From assembly GCA_018268315.1 (NCBI GenBank), contig JAFDWU010000004.1, positions 27,421 to 91,420 of the forward strand: a DNA stretch of 64,000 bases, read 5' to 3'. This document shows positions 15,814 to 24,256 of the stretch, piece after piece. Every line of letters starts with the position of its first letter. Within the stretch, counting starts at the first letter, position 1. Under the pieces are notes generated by a model. It was not told where the DNA came from, searched no databases, and was given only the letters and a program-made list of their open reading frames with translations. The position numbers and the translations under genes are program-made. The stretch is from Armatimonadota bacterium. GTDB taxonomy: Bacteria > Armatimonadota > Fimbriimonadia > Fimbriimonadales > Fimbriimonadaceae.

Positions 15814-17445
15814 CTACGGCAGCGACGGCAGTTGCTGCTCGGGAATCTTGATCGTCTTCGTGGTCCCCTGCTGTGCCGTCTCGCGGTACACGAACCGCAG
15901 GCGGAGCAGCTTGCTTCCCGGCGGGGGAGGGGTGACGACCATCCAGAACACGCCCGGCTTGTTCGTCTCGATGGCGCTGCCCTCGCCGCGATAGTATTTG
16001 CCGTCCGCCATCATGTCGGTCAGCATCAGCGTCTCAGCGGCCTCAGTCAAGCCCTTCGTGGTGGCATCAAATAAGCGAATGCGAAGCGCAAGCGCGTAAG
16101 GCGCGCTTGTCCCGACCTCCTGCCGAAAGCCGGAGCTTGAATTGGGAGTAATCCACTGCATCCGTTCCAGCCGAACCCTTGACTTCCCTTCCGGCGCGAA
16201 CTCGCACTTAATGTCTTGCCCCGTCCCGAACGGCGGCACTGGCAGCTTATCCATTGAGAATGGATTCAAAAGCACGGTAAAGGGGGTGGCATCAAAGCTA
16301 ATGGAAGCATTGGAAGGCGGACGCTGAGTGTGGTTTTCCTGCCACTTGCGGTCCCACGGCAGCACTACATCGATCCCAAACTCATCGGGCCCGCCAGGCA
16401 GGCCGTTCATGTGGAACATGCCAGGCGCAGGAGCAGAAGGCGTTCGCGGCGCATCAAGTCGGATATCTAAGCGATTGCCGCTGGAATCGAAGGCACGCTC
16501 ATTCGATACCACCCAGGTCAGGGGGTGGCCGGTTTCGTCCGCGCCCGGCAGCCACGCCCTACCAACGAAGGAACCCACGTTGCGCAGGGCGTCCATCAGC
16601 TCAAACTTCTCCCACTGCACGGGGATTCCGTTCTCACTCAAGCGCTCCATGTTCACGCGCGAGCCCATCACGACCCCCGGATCGGGCACTAATTGCAGCC
16701 AGCTTCGCACCTTATCCGGGTTTCTTCGCCCCCAGGCAAATCCTTGCACTCTCAGCGTAACACTCACCACCCCATCCGACGGTTGTCGATATTCGAAGTA
16801 GGCCACCCTTCGCGCTGAGGAACCGTCATCGGCCGCCTGCTGCAGACCGAGGTCGTTGCCACGGCTGTCCCTTGCCACCGCGGGCAGGAAGTCGAGGCTG
16901 GTGTCCCAGGCTGAAGCGGCAAGGCGATAATCCACCGCGAAGCGCACCATCTTTATCCCCTCTTCAGTGGTGCGGCTAGAAAAATCGAAAGCCCGCAAGG
17001 TTGCGCCGCTTACCGGCTGAGAGATCCAATTAGCCCGAAAACTTGGGCCGACCTTCAAATTCGCAAGCGATTGGATGTAGCCCAGGTCGGCTTCTGAGGC
17101 ATCCTGCGCGCTCCACTGGAATTCGATCTTCTTTTCGAGCCCCGAGCTCGGCGCGTTCAACCAAAACACGTTATCCTGAGCCAGGTAACCCTCTTCTCGG
17201 CCGTACATTTCGCCGAGGATGGCTGCGCTGATGCGACCGCTCGCGGGCTGATCGAAATCAAGGGAAAAGAGCCGCTCACCGGGGCGTCGGTAACGGAATA
17301 GATGACCCTCCGGGCCCATTAGGCCGGCTCGCAGGTCTAGGTTCACTTCCCTTGCGGTCCGCCACTCAACCTTGCGAATTCGCGCCTGATCTGGCGCGCT
17401 TTGCATTGATAAGCACAGGGCCGCGCCAAGTACACATAGGATCAT
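15814..17445 (-). CDS. Large secreted protein, unknown function
   Basis: 543 aa with a signal peptide (ILCVLGAALCLSMQSA). The rest is beta-strand-rich with no transmembrane segment. Recurring segments of the form WRTAREVNLDLRAGL, VRFAVDYRLAAS and VSVTLRVQGFAWG suggest three or more Ig-like or sandwich domains. No catalytic motif. It is monocistronic, facing the PLP-enzyme gene with a 6-bp gap. Confidence 0.65.
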   Translation of the reverse strand: MILCVLGAALCLSMQSAPDQARIRKVEWRTAREVNLDLRAGLMGPEGHLFRYRRPGERLFSLDFDQPASGRISAAILGEMYGREEGYLAQDNVFWLNAPSSGLEKKIEFQWSAQDASEADLGYIQSLANLKVGPSFRANWISQPVSGATLRAFDFSSRTTEEGIKMVRFAVDYRLAASAWDTSLDFLPAVARDSRGNDLGLQQAADDGSSARRVAYFEYRQPSDGVVSVTLRVQGFAWGRRNPDKVRSWLQLVPDPGVVMGSRVNMERLSENGIPVQWEKFELMDALRNVGSFVGRAWLPGADETGHPLTWVVSNERAFDSSGNRLDIRLDAPRTPSAPAPGMFHMNGLPGGPDEFGIDVVLPWDRKWQENHTQRPPSNASISFDATPFTVLLNPFSMDKLPVPPFGTGQDIKCEFAPEGKSRVRLERMQWITPNSSSGFRQEVGTSAPYALALRIRLFDATTKGLTEAAETLMLTDMMADGKYYRGEGSAIETNKPGVFWMVVTPPPPGSKLLRLRFVYRETAQQGTTKTIKIPEQQLPSLP

Positions 17446-17604
17446 CAGATTGCGCCGAACCTATTGAGTTTATCGCCGGTTAAACCTTCGCACCCCTGGC
17501 AGACTTGCCAGCTTTACCCAATGCCTTTAGATTTGGCAGGGTCCTGCTACCGCGCCTAGCTTATTACGTGAAGCACAGTTCCAGGGTACCGCGTCTCAAG
17601 TTCA

Positions 17605-17739
17605 ATGAACGCGCGAATAATCGCAGGTCTAGCGCTGGTAATTGGGATTGCCCAGCTAGTTGGCCATAACTTGTTCGGCTTCGTATGGATCCTCGGCGCA
17701 GTCGCCGTCTATGTCATCGACCAGAGATGCGATTACTGA
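17605..17739 (+). CDS. Small one- or two-helix membrane protein (44 aa)
   Basis: ATG 17605 opens a 44-codon frame. Its product is almost entirely hydrophobic: helix one IIAGLALVIGIAQLVG, a short HNLFGF turn, helix two VWILGAVAVYVI, then a polar DQRCDY end. The Gly/Ala/Val composition and clean stop make a real small membrane protein plausible, resembling the YrhC/DUF-type two-helix peptides. No clear Shine-Dalgarno site; identification is by composition only. Confidence 0.45.
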   Translation: MNARIIAGLALVIGIAQLVGHNLFGFVWILGAVAVYVIDQRCDY

Positions 17740-17772
17740 TGGCTCGTATTCTTGCTTGGTTTTGCTATGTTA

Positions 17773-17804
17773 TTGCGCCCAACACGAAGCGCATGTCGTA
17801 TAAT
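17773..17804 (+). promoter_or_regulatory. Candidate promoter for the thioester-type PEP-CTERM gene
   Basis: A perfect -10 TATAAT at 17799-17804 with TTGCGC at 17773-17778 (20-bp spacer, too long to be ideal). It would start transcription about 65 nt before the gene at 17875. Confidence 0.4.
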
Positions 17805-17861
17805 GCCCGGTGTATTTGCGGTTATGCCGCTTTTGATTTCGAGAGGCGCTTAGTTAAACCT

Positions 17862-17866
17862 AGGAG
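17862..17866 (+). promoter_or_regulatory. Shine-Dalgarno AGGAG fixing a TTG start
   Basis: AGGAG lies 8 nt before TTG 17875 and determines that start, which gives an ideal signal peptide. Confidence 0.7.
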
Positions 17867-17874
17867 CACTTAAA

Positions 17875-18486
17875 TTGAAACTTGCATTTGCTGTAGCTTC
17901 GAGCGTGGCTTTGGCTGCCACCTCCCAAGCTCTTGTCACTACCATGACCTTCAACGGCGTGGATATGGGCGAGGTCGTCGGTCTTTCCGGACATCTTAAT
18001 GGCCAAGTCTGGTCCGCCAGCCTCGATTTCTTCTCCAGCTCGATTTACGGGAACATCAACACCTTCTGCGTAGATCTAGACCACTTCATCAGCGTGGGCC
18101 AATCTTGGGATGCCTACGTCGTTGATTCCAGCACGCTCAGCGGCGGCTACAAGTCGGCGGCGAACATTGTTGGAAATGCCTTCTTCCAGGCGAATACCTC
18201 TGACAAGGCATGCGGTCTTCAGCTTGCGGTTTGGGAAGCGGTTTATGATGACGGCGCAACACTTGACCTGAATAATGGCAACCTGATCGCGGGAGGCGAA
18301 AGCGCTTCGGCGCTCGCTTGGGCACAGACTTACTATGCGGCTTACCGAACCCTGGACGCGCACGCGATTTATTTCAAGCCCGTCGCGGATGATGGACAGG
18401 GCCAGATGACGGCGGTGCCAGAGCCCGCCAGCATGCTTGGACTTGGCGCGCTTGCCCTCGGTATTGCGAAGCGACGCCGAAAGTAA
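17875..18486 (+). CDS. PEP-CTERM protein with thioester-domain signatures
   Basis: 203 aa, TTG start. Signal peptide to about residue 20, then a beta-rich domain. The two thioester-adhesin (TED) signatures are present: an FC motif (Cys65 in TFCVDLDH) and a Phi-Q-x-x-Phi-W motif (LQLAVW, Gln116). The Cys and Gln could form an internal thioester. The C-terminus is a PEP-CTERM sorting signal (VPEPASMLGLGALALGIA, then KRRRK), so it should be exported and processed by an exosortase-type system encoded elsewhere. The thioester is inferred from motifs; Cys113 is a competing cysteine. Confidence 0.85.
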   Translation: MKLAFAVASSVALAATSQALVTTMTFNGVDMGEVVGLSGHLNGQVWSASLDFFSSSIYGNINTFCVDLDHFISVGQSWDAYVVDSSTLSGGYKSAANIVGNAFFQANTSDKACGLQLAVWEAVYDDGATLDLNNGNLIAGGESASALAWAQTYYAAYRTLDAHAIYFKPVADDGQGQMTAVPEPASMLGLGALALGIAKRRRK

Positions 18487-18513
18487 TACTGCAACCTGAG
18501 ACGCCAAACATAG

Positions 18514-18605
18514 TTTCCGTGTTTTCCGTGGTTCCGTTCACTTAACCACGGAGCCCACAGAGGACACAAAAGCGGAGCTCAGTGCTTTCCGTGTCTTCCC
18601 TGGTT
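18514..18605. repeat. Intergenic repeat cluster (direct and inverted copies)
   Basis: Two near-identical 20-bp units, TTTCCGTGTTTTCCGTGGTT (18514-18533) and TTTCCGTGTCTTCCCTGGTT (18586-18605), match at 18 of 20 positions. Between them, 18544-18571 holds an inverted relative (AACCACGGA then ACAGAGGACACAAA). This resembles the dispersed 'aaccacggagacacagag'-type repeats found in many bacterial genomes. No gene in it. Confidence 0.6.
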
Positions 18606-18633
18606 GTACAGAGAAACATATCACAAAGCAGAT

Positions 18634-18670
18634 ACGCCTCTAGACCTCAAAGTCTAGGGGCGTTTTTTTA
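18634..18670 (+). terminator. Rho-independent terminator
   Basis: Stem ACGCCTCTAGAC / GTCTAGGGGCGT (12 bp, one G-T wobble), loop CTCAAA, then seven T. It ends transcription of the PEP-CTERM gene at 17875-18486, beyond the repeat cluster. Confidence 0.9.
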
Positions 18671-18746
18671 TTATGCAACTTCCCTGTGTCACATTTTGAC
18701 ATTAAGCAGACGAGTAGAAGTGCATCTCGCTCTCTTGGTGAAATCA

Positions 18747-19451
18747 ATGAAAATCTCAAAGCTCCTTTTCGCACTTACTCTCTCCGCCCTATCTGTTGCT
18801 GCGGCTCAAGCCCAGATAGCGGTGACCTACGAGCAGTCGTACGCCTGGGACGCGCGTTACGACGCTCAAGTCGGTTACCTACACAGTTCGTCGGTAGCCG
18901 GTCCCCCGATGGCCTTTTCTGACCCGACGGCGACGAGCACTTATAACAACGACTTAATGAGCATGGGCATGACCTTCAATAGTGGAATCACCACTCAAAC
19001 GGCCAGCTTTGTCCAGCTAAGCGGGTTCTTCTCGGCCAGCACATTAGCCTATTCGGGTTCTGGTTACTATGCCGAGGCCTGGTCAGGCGGCTACGATCAG
19101 ATTAACTTTACGACGTCTTCTGCAGCCGTTGTAACTCTGCAGGAGTACAACACCAACGCTAATTCCTCAGGCGATAGTTACATACAAGGCTATCTGGACT
19201 TGGACGGCATTCTGTATCAAACCTCCGCGGTAGACGGAACGTTTACGATTAACATCGGAGCAGGAAGCCACACCGCATTCTATGAAGGGTTCTGTGAATC
19301 CAATGGCAGTTCGTACATTTCCTACAGCCAGGCAGGCTTGACGGCGAACTATCAAATCAGCGTTTCAACAAACCCAACTGTGCCAGAACCGGCCAGCATG
19401 CTAGGTCTCAGCGCCCTTGCCGTTGGCATTGCCAAGCGCCGCCGAAAGTAA
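18747..19451 (+). CDS. PEP-CTERM sorting domain protein
   Basis: 234 aa from ATG 18747; the frame is open upstream to 18582 through the terminator, so that part is not coding. Signal peptide KISKLLFALTLSALSVAAAQAQ, then a Ser/Thr/Tyr-rich beta domain with many small residues, typical of secreted matrix or surface proteins. C-terminus VPEPASMLGLSALAVGIA plus KRRRK, nearly identical to the tail of the neighbouring protein at 17875. The body itself is unrelated. Function unknown beyond export. Confidence 0.85.
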   Translation: MKISKLLFALTLSALSVAAAQAQIAVTYEQSYAWDARYDAQVGYLHSSSVAGPPMAFSDPTATSTYNNDLMSMGMTFNSGITTQTASFVQLSGFFSASTLAYSGSGYYAEAWSGGYDQINFTTSSAAVVTLQEYNTNANSSGDSYIQGYLDLDGILYQTSAVDGTFTINIGAGSHTAFYEGFCESNGSSYISYSQAGLTANYQISVSTNPTVPEPASMLGLSALAVGIAKRRRK

Positions 19452-19493
19452 TCCAACTGTTACCTGGGAAGTCTGCCGCCGCTCTAACCTGAC

Positions 19494-19979
19494 ATGGAAG
19501 AGCGGCGGTTTCCTCATTTATCCTCCCTGCACATCGCAAATCCGTGCCACGAGAATTGGGATGCAATGTCCGGCGACGAGCGCGCGCGCCACTGCAAGAA
19601 GTGCAATCACGAGGTCATCAACCTCAGTGCGATGACGAAGGAGGAGGCGGAAGCGGTCTTGGAAGAACGACAGGGCGATCTTTGCGTTACTTATCGTTCG
19701 CGGGATGGCAGGATGCTTCATCAAACCAAGAGGAAGGGCCTGCTAGCTTTGCTGGCGACCGTTCTCCCGCTAGCTGCGATTGTCGGTTGCGGTAGCTCAG
19801 AGGATTCAGTGATTGTTACAACTGGGGACACGGTTGATCACAAGGTTCAAACCGAGGGGGTCACTATGGGCAAACTTGCCCCGGTTGTGCGACAACCGGA
19901 TGGCAAGAGCAAAGAGATCAAACGAAGAATGGGGGTGCTGAAAGATGGGCCCGAATCCAGCGGGCCGGTCCCGGACTAG
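19494..19979 (+). CDS. Cys-rich domain membrane-anchored protein
   Basis: 161 aa. Residues 10-60 carry NPCHENWDAM, RHCKKCNHEVINLSAM and a late Cys (LCVTYR), the spacing of a small zinc-ribbon-like domain common in Bacteroidota-type proteins (pattern PC-x-W-x-M ... C-x-x-C-x(4)-V-x(2)-S-x-M). One transmembrane helix (LLALLATVLPLAAIVG) follows, ending at a Cys, then a soluble polar tail. The Cys-rich part would stay in the cytoplasm if this helix is a single span. Role unknown; follows the PEP-CTERM gene by 42 nt. Confidence 0.7.
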   Translation: MEERRFPHLSSLHIANPCHENWDAMSGDERARHCKKCNHEVINLSAMTKEEAEAVLEERQGDLCVTYRSRDGRMLHQTKRKGLLALLATVLPLAAIVGCGSSEDSVIVTTGDTVDHKVQTEGVTMGKLAPVVRQPDGKSKEIKRRMGVLKDGPESSGPVPD

Positions 19980-20004
19980 GGACAAAACGGGGTAGATATC
20001 CCAA

Positions 20005-20910
20005 CTAGCTCTTTATCGTTATGCCGCCATGAACGCTGGGATGTGATTGCGTGATGATCTCTCGCAGAGCTTCAAGGAGTTGTACTCGATTGGACATGGA
20101 ACTGAGCACTATAAACGTGCCTTTCGTCGTTACGATGTTATAGCTCGGCGGGCCCTTTGACGAAGCCGATACGTGAACCTCTATGAGTTCGTTGGGCTGC
20201 ACGAAAGTCGTTTTGCCGAGCCAGCTTGTGTACTGCATGCCCTGCGTATCTAAGACAATCTTCGCGTTTCGCCCTAACAGCGCGGTACATACCACGCAAA
20301 GAGAAGTCGGCACAATCGCCACCCATGCCACTTTCATCGGCATCTGCATCGCAACAAGGACAACAATAACCATGATGGCGAAAGGGCCGCACATCATGAA
20401 TAGGGCTGACGGGGGATATATAGCAGTTATGGGTTGGAAGGGTGTTAACGGAATAGGTTCAGCGCCACCACTAGCAACTTCCACGGCGTCCGCGCGCACA
20501 CGGAATTGTTGGATAAGGTCGCCGTAGTCGGCAAGATCGGAGCTGAACTTCACTTTGCCAGCTGAGGTCTTGATCACTCGCTTATAGGATGAGGACGTTG
20601 TAGCGTAGTTACCTACCAGTTGCGCATCTTCAAAGGGTGCATCGACAGCGACCCTGCCCAGAAAGTCAAACCACCGAATCCGGTCATCCCCGATCTCGAT
20701 CCGGCAATTCACGGTGTGCAATATTAATAGCAACAAGAGGCCGGTGATAGCCAAGCCAATCACGGCAGGAATCATTGCGCCGGATCGCTGAAGTGAAGGT
20801 TGCGAAGCCGGACTGAGTAGACCGTAGTCCCAGCCGCCACACCAGATAGTGAGAAAAGCAATCAGGAAGAATCGGGTGCGAGATCGATACCGGTACACGC
20901 GGCTTTCCAC
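20005..20910 (-). CDS. Membrane protein with PH-like domains
   Basis: 301 aa. Two hairpin transmembrane regions: residues 13-30 plus 46-64, and a pair around 170-210 (LFMMCGPFAIMVIVVLVA and a VAIVPTSLCVVCTALLG-type segment). Each is followed by a beta-rich segment that reads like a PH-like domain (IEIGDDRIRWFDFLGRVAVD; KIVLDTQGMQYTSWLGKTTF). This suggests an internal duplication of a TM-PH unit. Lower GC than neighbours (53% in one counted line). No known function. Confidence 0.65.
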   Translation of the reverse strand: MESRVYRYRSRTRFFLIAFLTIWCGGWDYGLLSPASQPSLQRSGAMIPAVIGLAITGLLLLLILHTVNCRIEIGDDRIRWFDFLGRVAVDAPFEDAQLVGNYATTSSSYKRVIKTSAGKVKFSSDLADYGDLIQQFRVRADAVEVASGGAEPIPLTPFQPITAIYPPSALFMMCGPFAIMVIVVLVAMQMPMKVAWVAIVPTSLCVVCTALLGRNAKIVLDTQGMQYTSWLGKTTFVQPNELIEVHVSASSKGPPSYNIVTTKGTFIVLSSMSNRVQLLEALREIITQSHPSVHGGITIKS

Positions 20911-20954
20911 GCATCCATTCTAGAACACGGGAACGAGAATTAGGAAGTGACCGA

Positions 20955-22103
20955 TTATTTCGCCGCGCTTACTTTTCGCTTACGAATCTTAAGCAGGATG
21001 TAGAGCGCGATGAAGGGAGACGAGAGGACTGCTGTTGGAATCGCTATCGGCCAAACTTGATTCCATGGGTTTGGTGGCTTGCCAAACGTCGGGAACGGCG
21101 GCTCAACGAATCCTTCATAGAACCTTGGATCGATATCAGGGTGGCTCCCGGATTGCAGATGGAGGGACTCATAAGACTTGTAGGCGCGCCGATATTCCTC
21201 TGCTCCAAACCTAATCTTCGCGTACGCAGCCTTTACCCTTTCAGGCGGTACGGGCCTACGATTGCTCAAAGGGCCGGGGCCCGCCACCGATTTTCGACCA
21301 GCTGATTCAAGTTCTTGTACCCGCAATAAGGCGAACTGGCCCGAAGTCATATAGAACATATCTCGGGTTAGAGCCTCGGCGATGGCTTCGTACACATCTA
21401 CGCTCTCCCAGGCTCCACCCAGTTCAATTAATCCTGCTAGTGCCTTAAAGTCTTTTAGCCGCCAGCTCTCTACATCCTCCAAGTACTCTCCCAGAGTTTT
21501 GTCTTTCTTCGTCATCCGAACCCATCGCAGAACCGCGGCCTGCGCGTACTCTCTACCGCCGTGAGCAAACTCGTTGATTGAGATAGCCCGGTCAATCTTT
21601 GCCTGGGCGAGATCAAGCCACGCCATCTTCTTGTCCGCGGGCATGCCCTCGTGAAACCAGCGATGAGCCCAAAAGGTGCCGCAGTTGGCATAGTAGCGAT
21701 ACCACGGGTCCTGCGATGCCGCGGTCTTTTGGTCCTCGGAGACTTCCCCTTCAATCTGATGGAATGCGATCTTCTTCGGCTTTAGCCCGGCGGCTTCCAT
21801 TCGGCTGCGTTTCTGCTCTATCACTTCGATGGCGTTAACGTCCTTTCCCAGCCGATCGTAGGCGACCGCGATATCGTCGTAAAGGCTCCACTTCTGCGGT
21901 GACTTCTGCAGCTCTTTTTTGGCGAGCTCGATTCGCCGAGTGTAATACAGGTCCGTGTGAACCGGAAACCACCCAACGATGATCTTTAGGAGTTCCGTGT
22001 GGCCGTGCGTCTCAGCATACAGACTGTCTCGGTCGTTCAGGCACGCCTCAGAAAGAGGAGCGGCGAGAACGAGTGAAGCAAGGATCCAGCTGATCTTTCG
22101 CAT
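20955..22103 (-). CDS. Secreted or membrane-anchored helical-repeat protein
   Basis: 382 aa from ATG 22103; an upstream in-frame ATG at 22178 adds residues with no signal character. Signal peptide KISWILASLVLAAPLSEAC, then TPR-like helices (WSLYDDIAVAYDRLGKDVNAIEVIEQ) and a helical middle. A transmembrane helix near the C-terminus (WPIAIPTAVLSSPFIALYIL) with a basic KIRKRK end anchors it facing the cell exterior. Possibly an assembly scaffold. No exact family recognised. Confidence 0.65.
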   Translation of the reverse strand: MRKISWILASLVLAAPLSEACLNDRDSLYAETHGHTELLKIIVGWFPVHTDLYYTRRIELAKKELQKSPQKWSLYDDIAVAYDRLGKDVNAIEVIEQKRSRMEAAGLKPKKIAFHQIEGEVSEDQKTAASQDPWYRYYANCGTFWAHRWFHEGMPADKKMAWLDLAQAKIDRAISINEFAHGGREYAQAAVLRWVRMTKKDKTLGEYLEDVESWRLKDFKALAGLIELGGAWESVDVYEAIAEALTRDMFYMTSGQFALLRVQELESAGRKSVAGPGPLSNRRPVPPERVKAAYAKIRFGAEEYRRAYKSYESLHLQSGSHPDIDPRFYEGFVEPPFPTFGKPPNPWNQVWPIAIPTAVLSSPFIALYILLKIRKRKVSAAK

Positions 22104-22176
22104 AGTCGCGGGACGCAGGTACGACAAATGGACGTTCAGAGTCCTACCAAAGTCCCTGCACACTGGAGCAAACAGC

Positions 22177-22212
22177 AAAAGAGCAAGCAGTCCCGGGTGG
22201 AACTGCTCGCTC
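22177..22212 (-). terminator. Rho-independent terminator after PEP-CTERM gene
   Basis: On the minus strand a stem GAGCGAGCAGT / ACTGCTTGCTC (11 bp, one G-T wobble) with a 10-nt loop is followed by TTTT. It lies just beyond the stop of the gene at 22234-22902. Confidence 0.7.
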
Positions 22213-22233
22213 TCAAGTCTTAAGAAGGGCTGA

Positions 22234-22902
22234 CTAAGCTTTGCGCCGCTTGATCAGTGCGGCAATCCCCATGCCAAGAATCGCCATCGTTGCCGGCTCT
22301 GGTACCGCTGCGCTGTACGAAAGCGTGTCATAGGCTACGTTGTCATCTGGAGCGGAACCGTCGAACTCGTTGAACTTCATCGAGTGAATGTTCGCAATGT
22401 TGCTTCCAAAGCCAACGAATTGGTAACCAGGCGCGCCGTTCGGGGCCGGGATAAACGCATCCGTGAATAACGTGTTGTTACCCGCATCGAGGAACGTAAC
22501 CGATGTGAATGAGGCTCCGTCAGGAACATCGAAAACCACATCCATTCCCGCAAACTGCACGTCCGTCGCAAACGTCACGAGAAGGTTATCGGCCTCTGCG
22601 CTCGGATCGGAGCCACCTGGGCTAAGCACGTTGAGCCCGCTAGACGGGTTCATCGGGTTTCTTACACCAGCAGAGCCAAGGATCACCTGTAGCGGCGTGG
22701 AACCTCCTCCGTAGGTGCTGAAGGATGCGTTTCCAACGCTCGCGCCGTTTAGATCGACGCCTGGAGCAAAACCATCAAAGCCTTCATGGACGAGCGAACC
22801 GGCGGCAATTTCGAACGCCGTTCGGTCCGTGTAGTAGGTTCCCGCAAAGGATTGAGCAACGGCAACGGCAAGAGCAGAAGCAAAAGCAATTCTAGAATTC
22901 AT
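22234..22902 (-). CDS. PEP-CTERM sorting domain protein
   Basis: 222 aa from ATG 22902, preceded by a GGAGAG Shine-Dalgarno site. Signal peptide SRIAFASALAVAVAQSFA, then a beta-sandwich body containing FDGFAPGVDLNG and VTFLDAGNNTLFTD, the pattern of secreted cohesin- or lectin-like proteins with PEP-CTERM tails. C-terminus VPEPATMAILGMGIAALIKRR. Monocistronic with its own terminator. Function unknown. Confidence 0.85.
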   Translation of the reverse strand: MNSRIAFASALAVAVAQSFAGTYYTDRTAFEIAAGSLVHEGFDGFAPGVDLNGASVGNASFSTYGGGSTPLQVILGSAGVRNPMNPSSGLNVLSPGGSDPSAEADNLLVTFATDVQFAGMDVVFDVPDGASFTSVTFLDAGNNTLFTDAFIPAPNGAPGYQFVGFGSNIANIHSMKFNEFDGSAPDDNVAYDTLSYSAAVPEPATMAILGMGIAALIKRRKA

Positions 22903-23069
22903 AGTGACAATCTCTCCAATAAAACTCCCGCTAGACGGGGATAACCCCATATTAATACGGAACTCTCCGATCAGCCTGTCAGTGATTTATACAATTTGTT
23001 GCCCCCACCAAGCCCTTCCTATGACCCCCAATCTGAAACGTACCGCCTGCTTATGCCGTTTGGAAGCGT

Positions 23070-23438
23070 ATGAGACGCGCGCGATACATCAGCCCTTGGG
23101 GCCAATTGATCCTTGAAAGGATGGACGGATGGGCGCGGGGCAGTTCGTGGCTACCGGAGCAAGATACGAATCTCCCCAAATACGTCTTCTGGGGAATCTT
23201 CCTTTGGAATCTGCCGATTCTCTCAATCGCATTTGGCGCGGTCGGCCTTTTGCTTAACCAGATGGGTGCTAGCGATGGCGATAGCCTTGTCGCTTGGACA
23301 TCACCACGGGATGTTCTGCTCTTCTTGGCCGCTGTTATCACGGCGGCGTCGGTGCTGGATTTGTGGGCCTGCCTCCTCATTCGGCACTACTGGAACGGCC
23401 GCGCATATCGTGTCCGACAATCGATGGACACCGTATAG
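23070..23438 (+). CDS. Small membrane protein
   Basis: 122 aa with two clear transmembrane helices (FWGIFLWNLPILSIAFGAVG; LLFLAAVITAASVLDLWACL) and a cytoplasmic N-terminus with WGQLILERMDGWARGSSW. A basic C-terminal tail follows the second helix. An overlapping frame from 23113 is also open but has low coding character. Role unknown. Confidence 0.6.
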   Translation: MRRARYISPWGQLILERMDGWARGSSWLPEQDTNLPKYVFWGIFLWNLPILSIAFGAVGLLLNQMGASDGDSLVAWTSPRDVLLFLAAVITAASVLDLWACLLIRHYWNGRAYRVRQSMDTV

Positions 23439-23516
23439 ATGTCAGGTTCCTGGTGAACCTAGCGGGTAATTCGCAAACCTGGTAGATTTGCGTGTCACAG
23501 CCGTCTATTCATGCGA

Positions 23517-23546
23517 TATACTTTTCAGTTAAGAGGCATATGCCTC
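23517..23546 (+). promoter_or_regulatory. Candidate -10 and palindromic operator before PEP-CTERM gene
   Basis: TATACT at 23517-23522 is a good -10 element; the -35 region is weak. A perfect 14-bp palindrome GAGGCATATGCCTC (23533-23546) would lie at about +4 to +17, upstream of the AGGAGAGG ribosome site. It is a plausible repressor operator. Confidence 0.4.
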
Positions 23547-23572
23547 CCACTTGATTGTTTAGGAGAGGATAC

Positions 23573-24079
23573 ATGAAGAAACTGTCTTTAATTGGACTTG
23601 CGCTTGCTGCGGTTTGCTCCGCCCAAGCTTCTATCGTCATCACGTTGTCAAACGGCAACTACAGCATTGACGGCAGTGGCAACTACTTGACCACTGAAAC
23701 GCTGACTTACAGCACCGTCGCTAACCTTAACGCTGGCGGAACTCTGCACTATATTTGCCAGAACTTCCTCGGCGGCGTTGGCACCGCTACTTTCTCGAAC
23801 GGCACCGACAACCTCGTTTTCGACGTTCAGATTCAGAATGCTTCGAGCAACGGCCAGGTTTCGTCGGCTGATGGCCAATGGGTCTACGATTCTGGTCTCA
23901 GCACCGGCGTCTTCAGCGGTATGGCTGGCGCTGGCACTTACAGCCAGAGCTTCCATGGCGCTAACCAGTTTGCAGCCAGCGAATTTGTAGGCGAACTCAC
24001 CACCGTTCCGGAGCCAGCATCGCTGATCGCTCTTGGTACCGGTGCAGTCGCTCTTATCCGCCGCCGCAACCGCAAATAA
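23573..24079 (+). CDS. PEP-CTERM protein, tandem paralogue A
   Basis: 168 aa from ATG 23573, with AGGAGAGG just upstream; the longer frame start at 23555 is not preferred. Signal peptide KKLSLIGLALAAVCSAQA, a single beta domain with SNGNYSIDGSGNYLT and GTATFSNGTDNLVFDV, and C-terminus VPEPASLIALGTGAVALIRRR. It is clearly homologous along its length to the next gene at 24257, so they arose by tandem duplication. It has its own terminator downstream. Confidence 0.88.
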   Translation: MKKLSLIGLALAAVCSAQASIVITLSNGNYSIDGSGNYLTTETLTYSTVANLNAGGTLHYICQNFLGGVGTATFSNGTDNLVFDVQIQNASSNGQVSSADGQWVYDSGLSTGVFSGMAGAGTYSQSFHGANQFAASEFVGELTTVPEPASLIALGTGAVALIRRRNRK

Positions 24080-24113
24080 ACAAAATTTGAGAGTTGGTCC
24101 TCTCATTTGAATT

Positions 24114-24140
24114 AACCCGGGCTCAAAGCCCGGGTTTTTT
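24114..24140 (+). terminator. Rho-independent terminator
   Basis: Perfect 10-bp stem AACCCGGGCT / AGCCCGGGTT, loop CAA, followed by TTTT. It separates the two tandem PEP-CTERM genes. Confidence 0.92.
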
Positions 24141-24256
24141 ACTTTTTGAACCCATTTTCCTTTCCTCGCAATATTGCTGGGTTCTGGAACGTCCGATACA
24201 TATATTGAAGGTCAAGGGTAGCGATTGGCACCGATCTTGATCCTTTGGAGAGGACT

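Noticed and set aside
23113..23469. Alternative frame overlapping the small membrane protein at 23070
   Set aside because: Less coherent hydrophobic pattern than the chosen frame; only one of the two can be the main gene.
24226..24241. Sigma-54-like site TGGCAC-N5-TTGAT before a PEP-CTERM gene
   Set aside because: The -12 element has GA in place of the nearly invariant GC, and the predicted transcript start would fall inside the ribosome-binding site.
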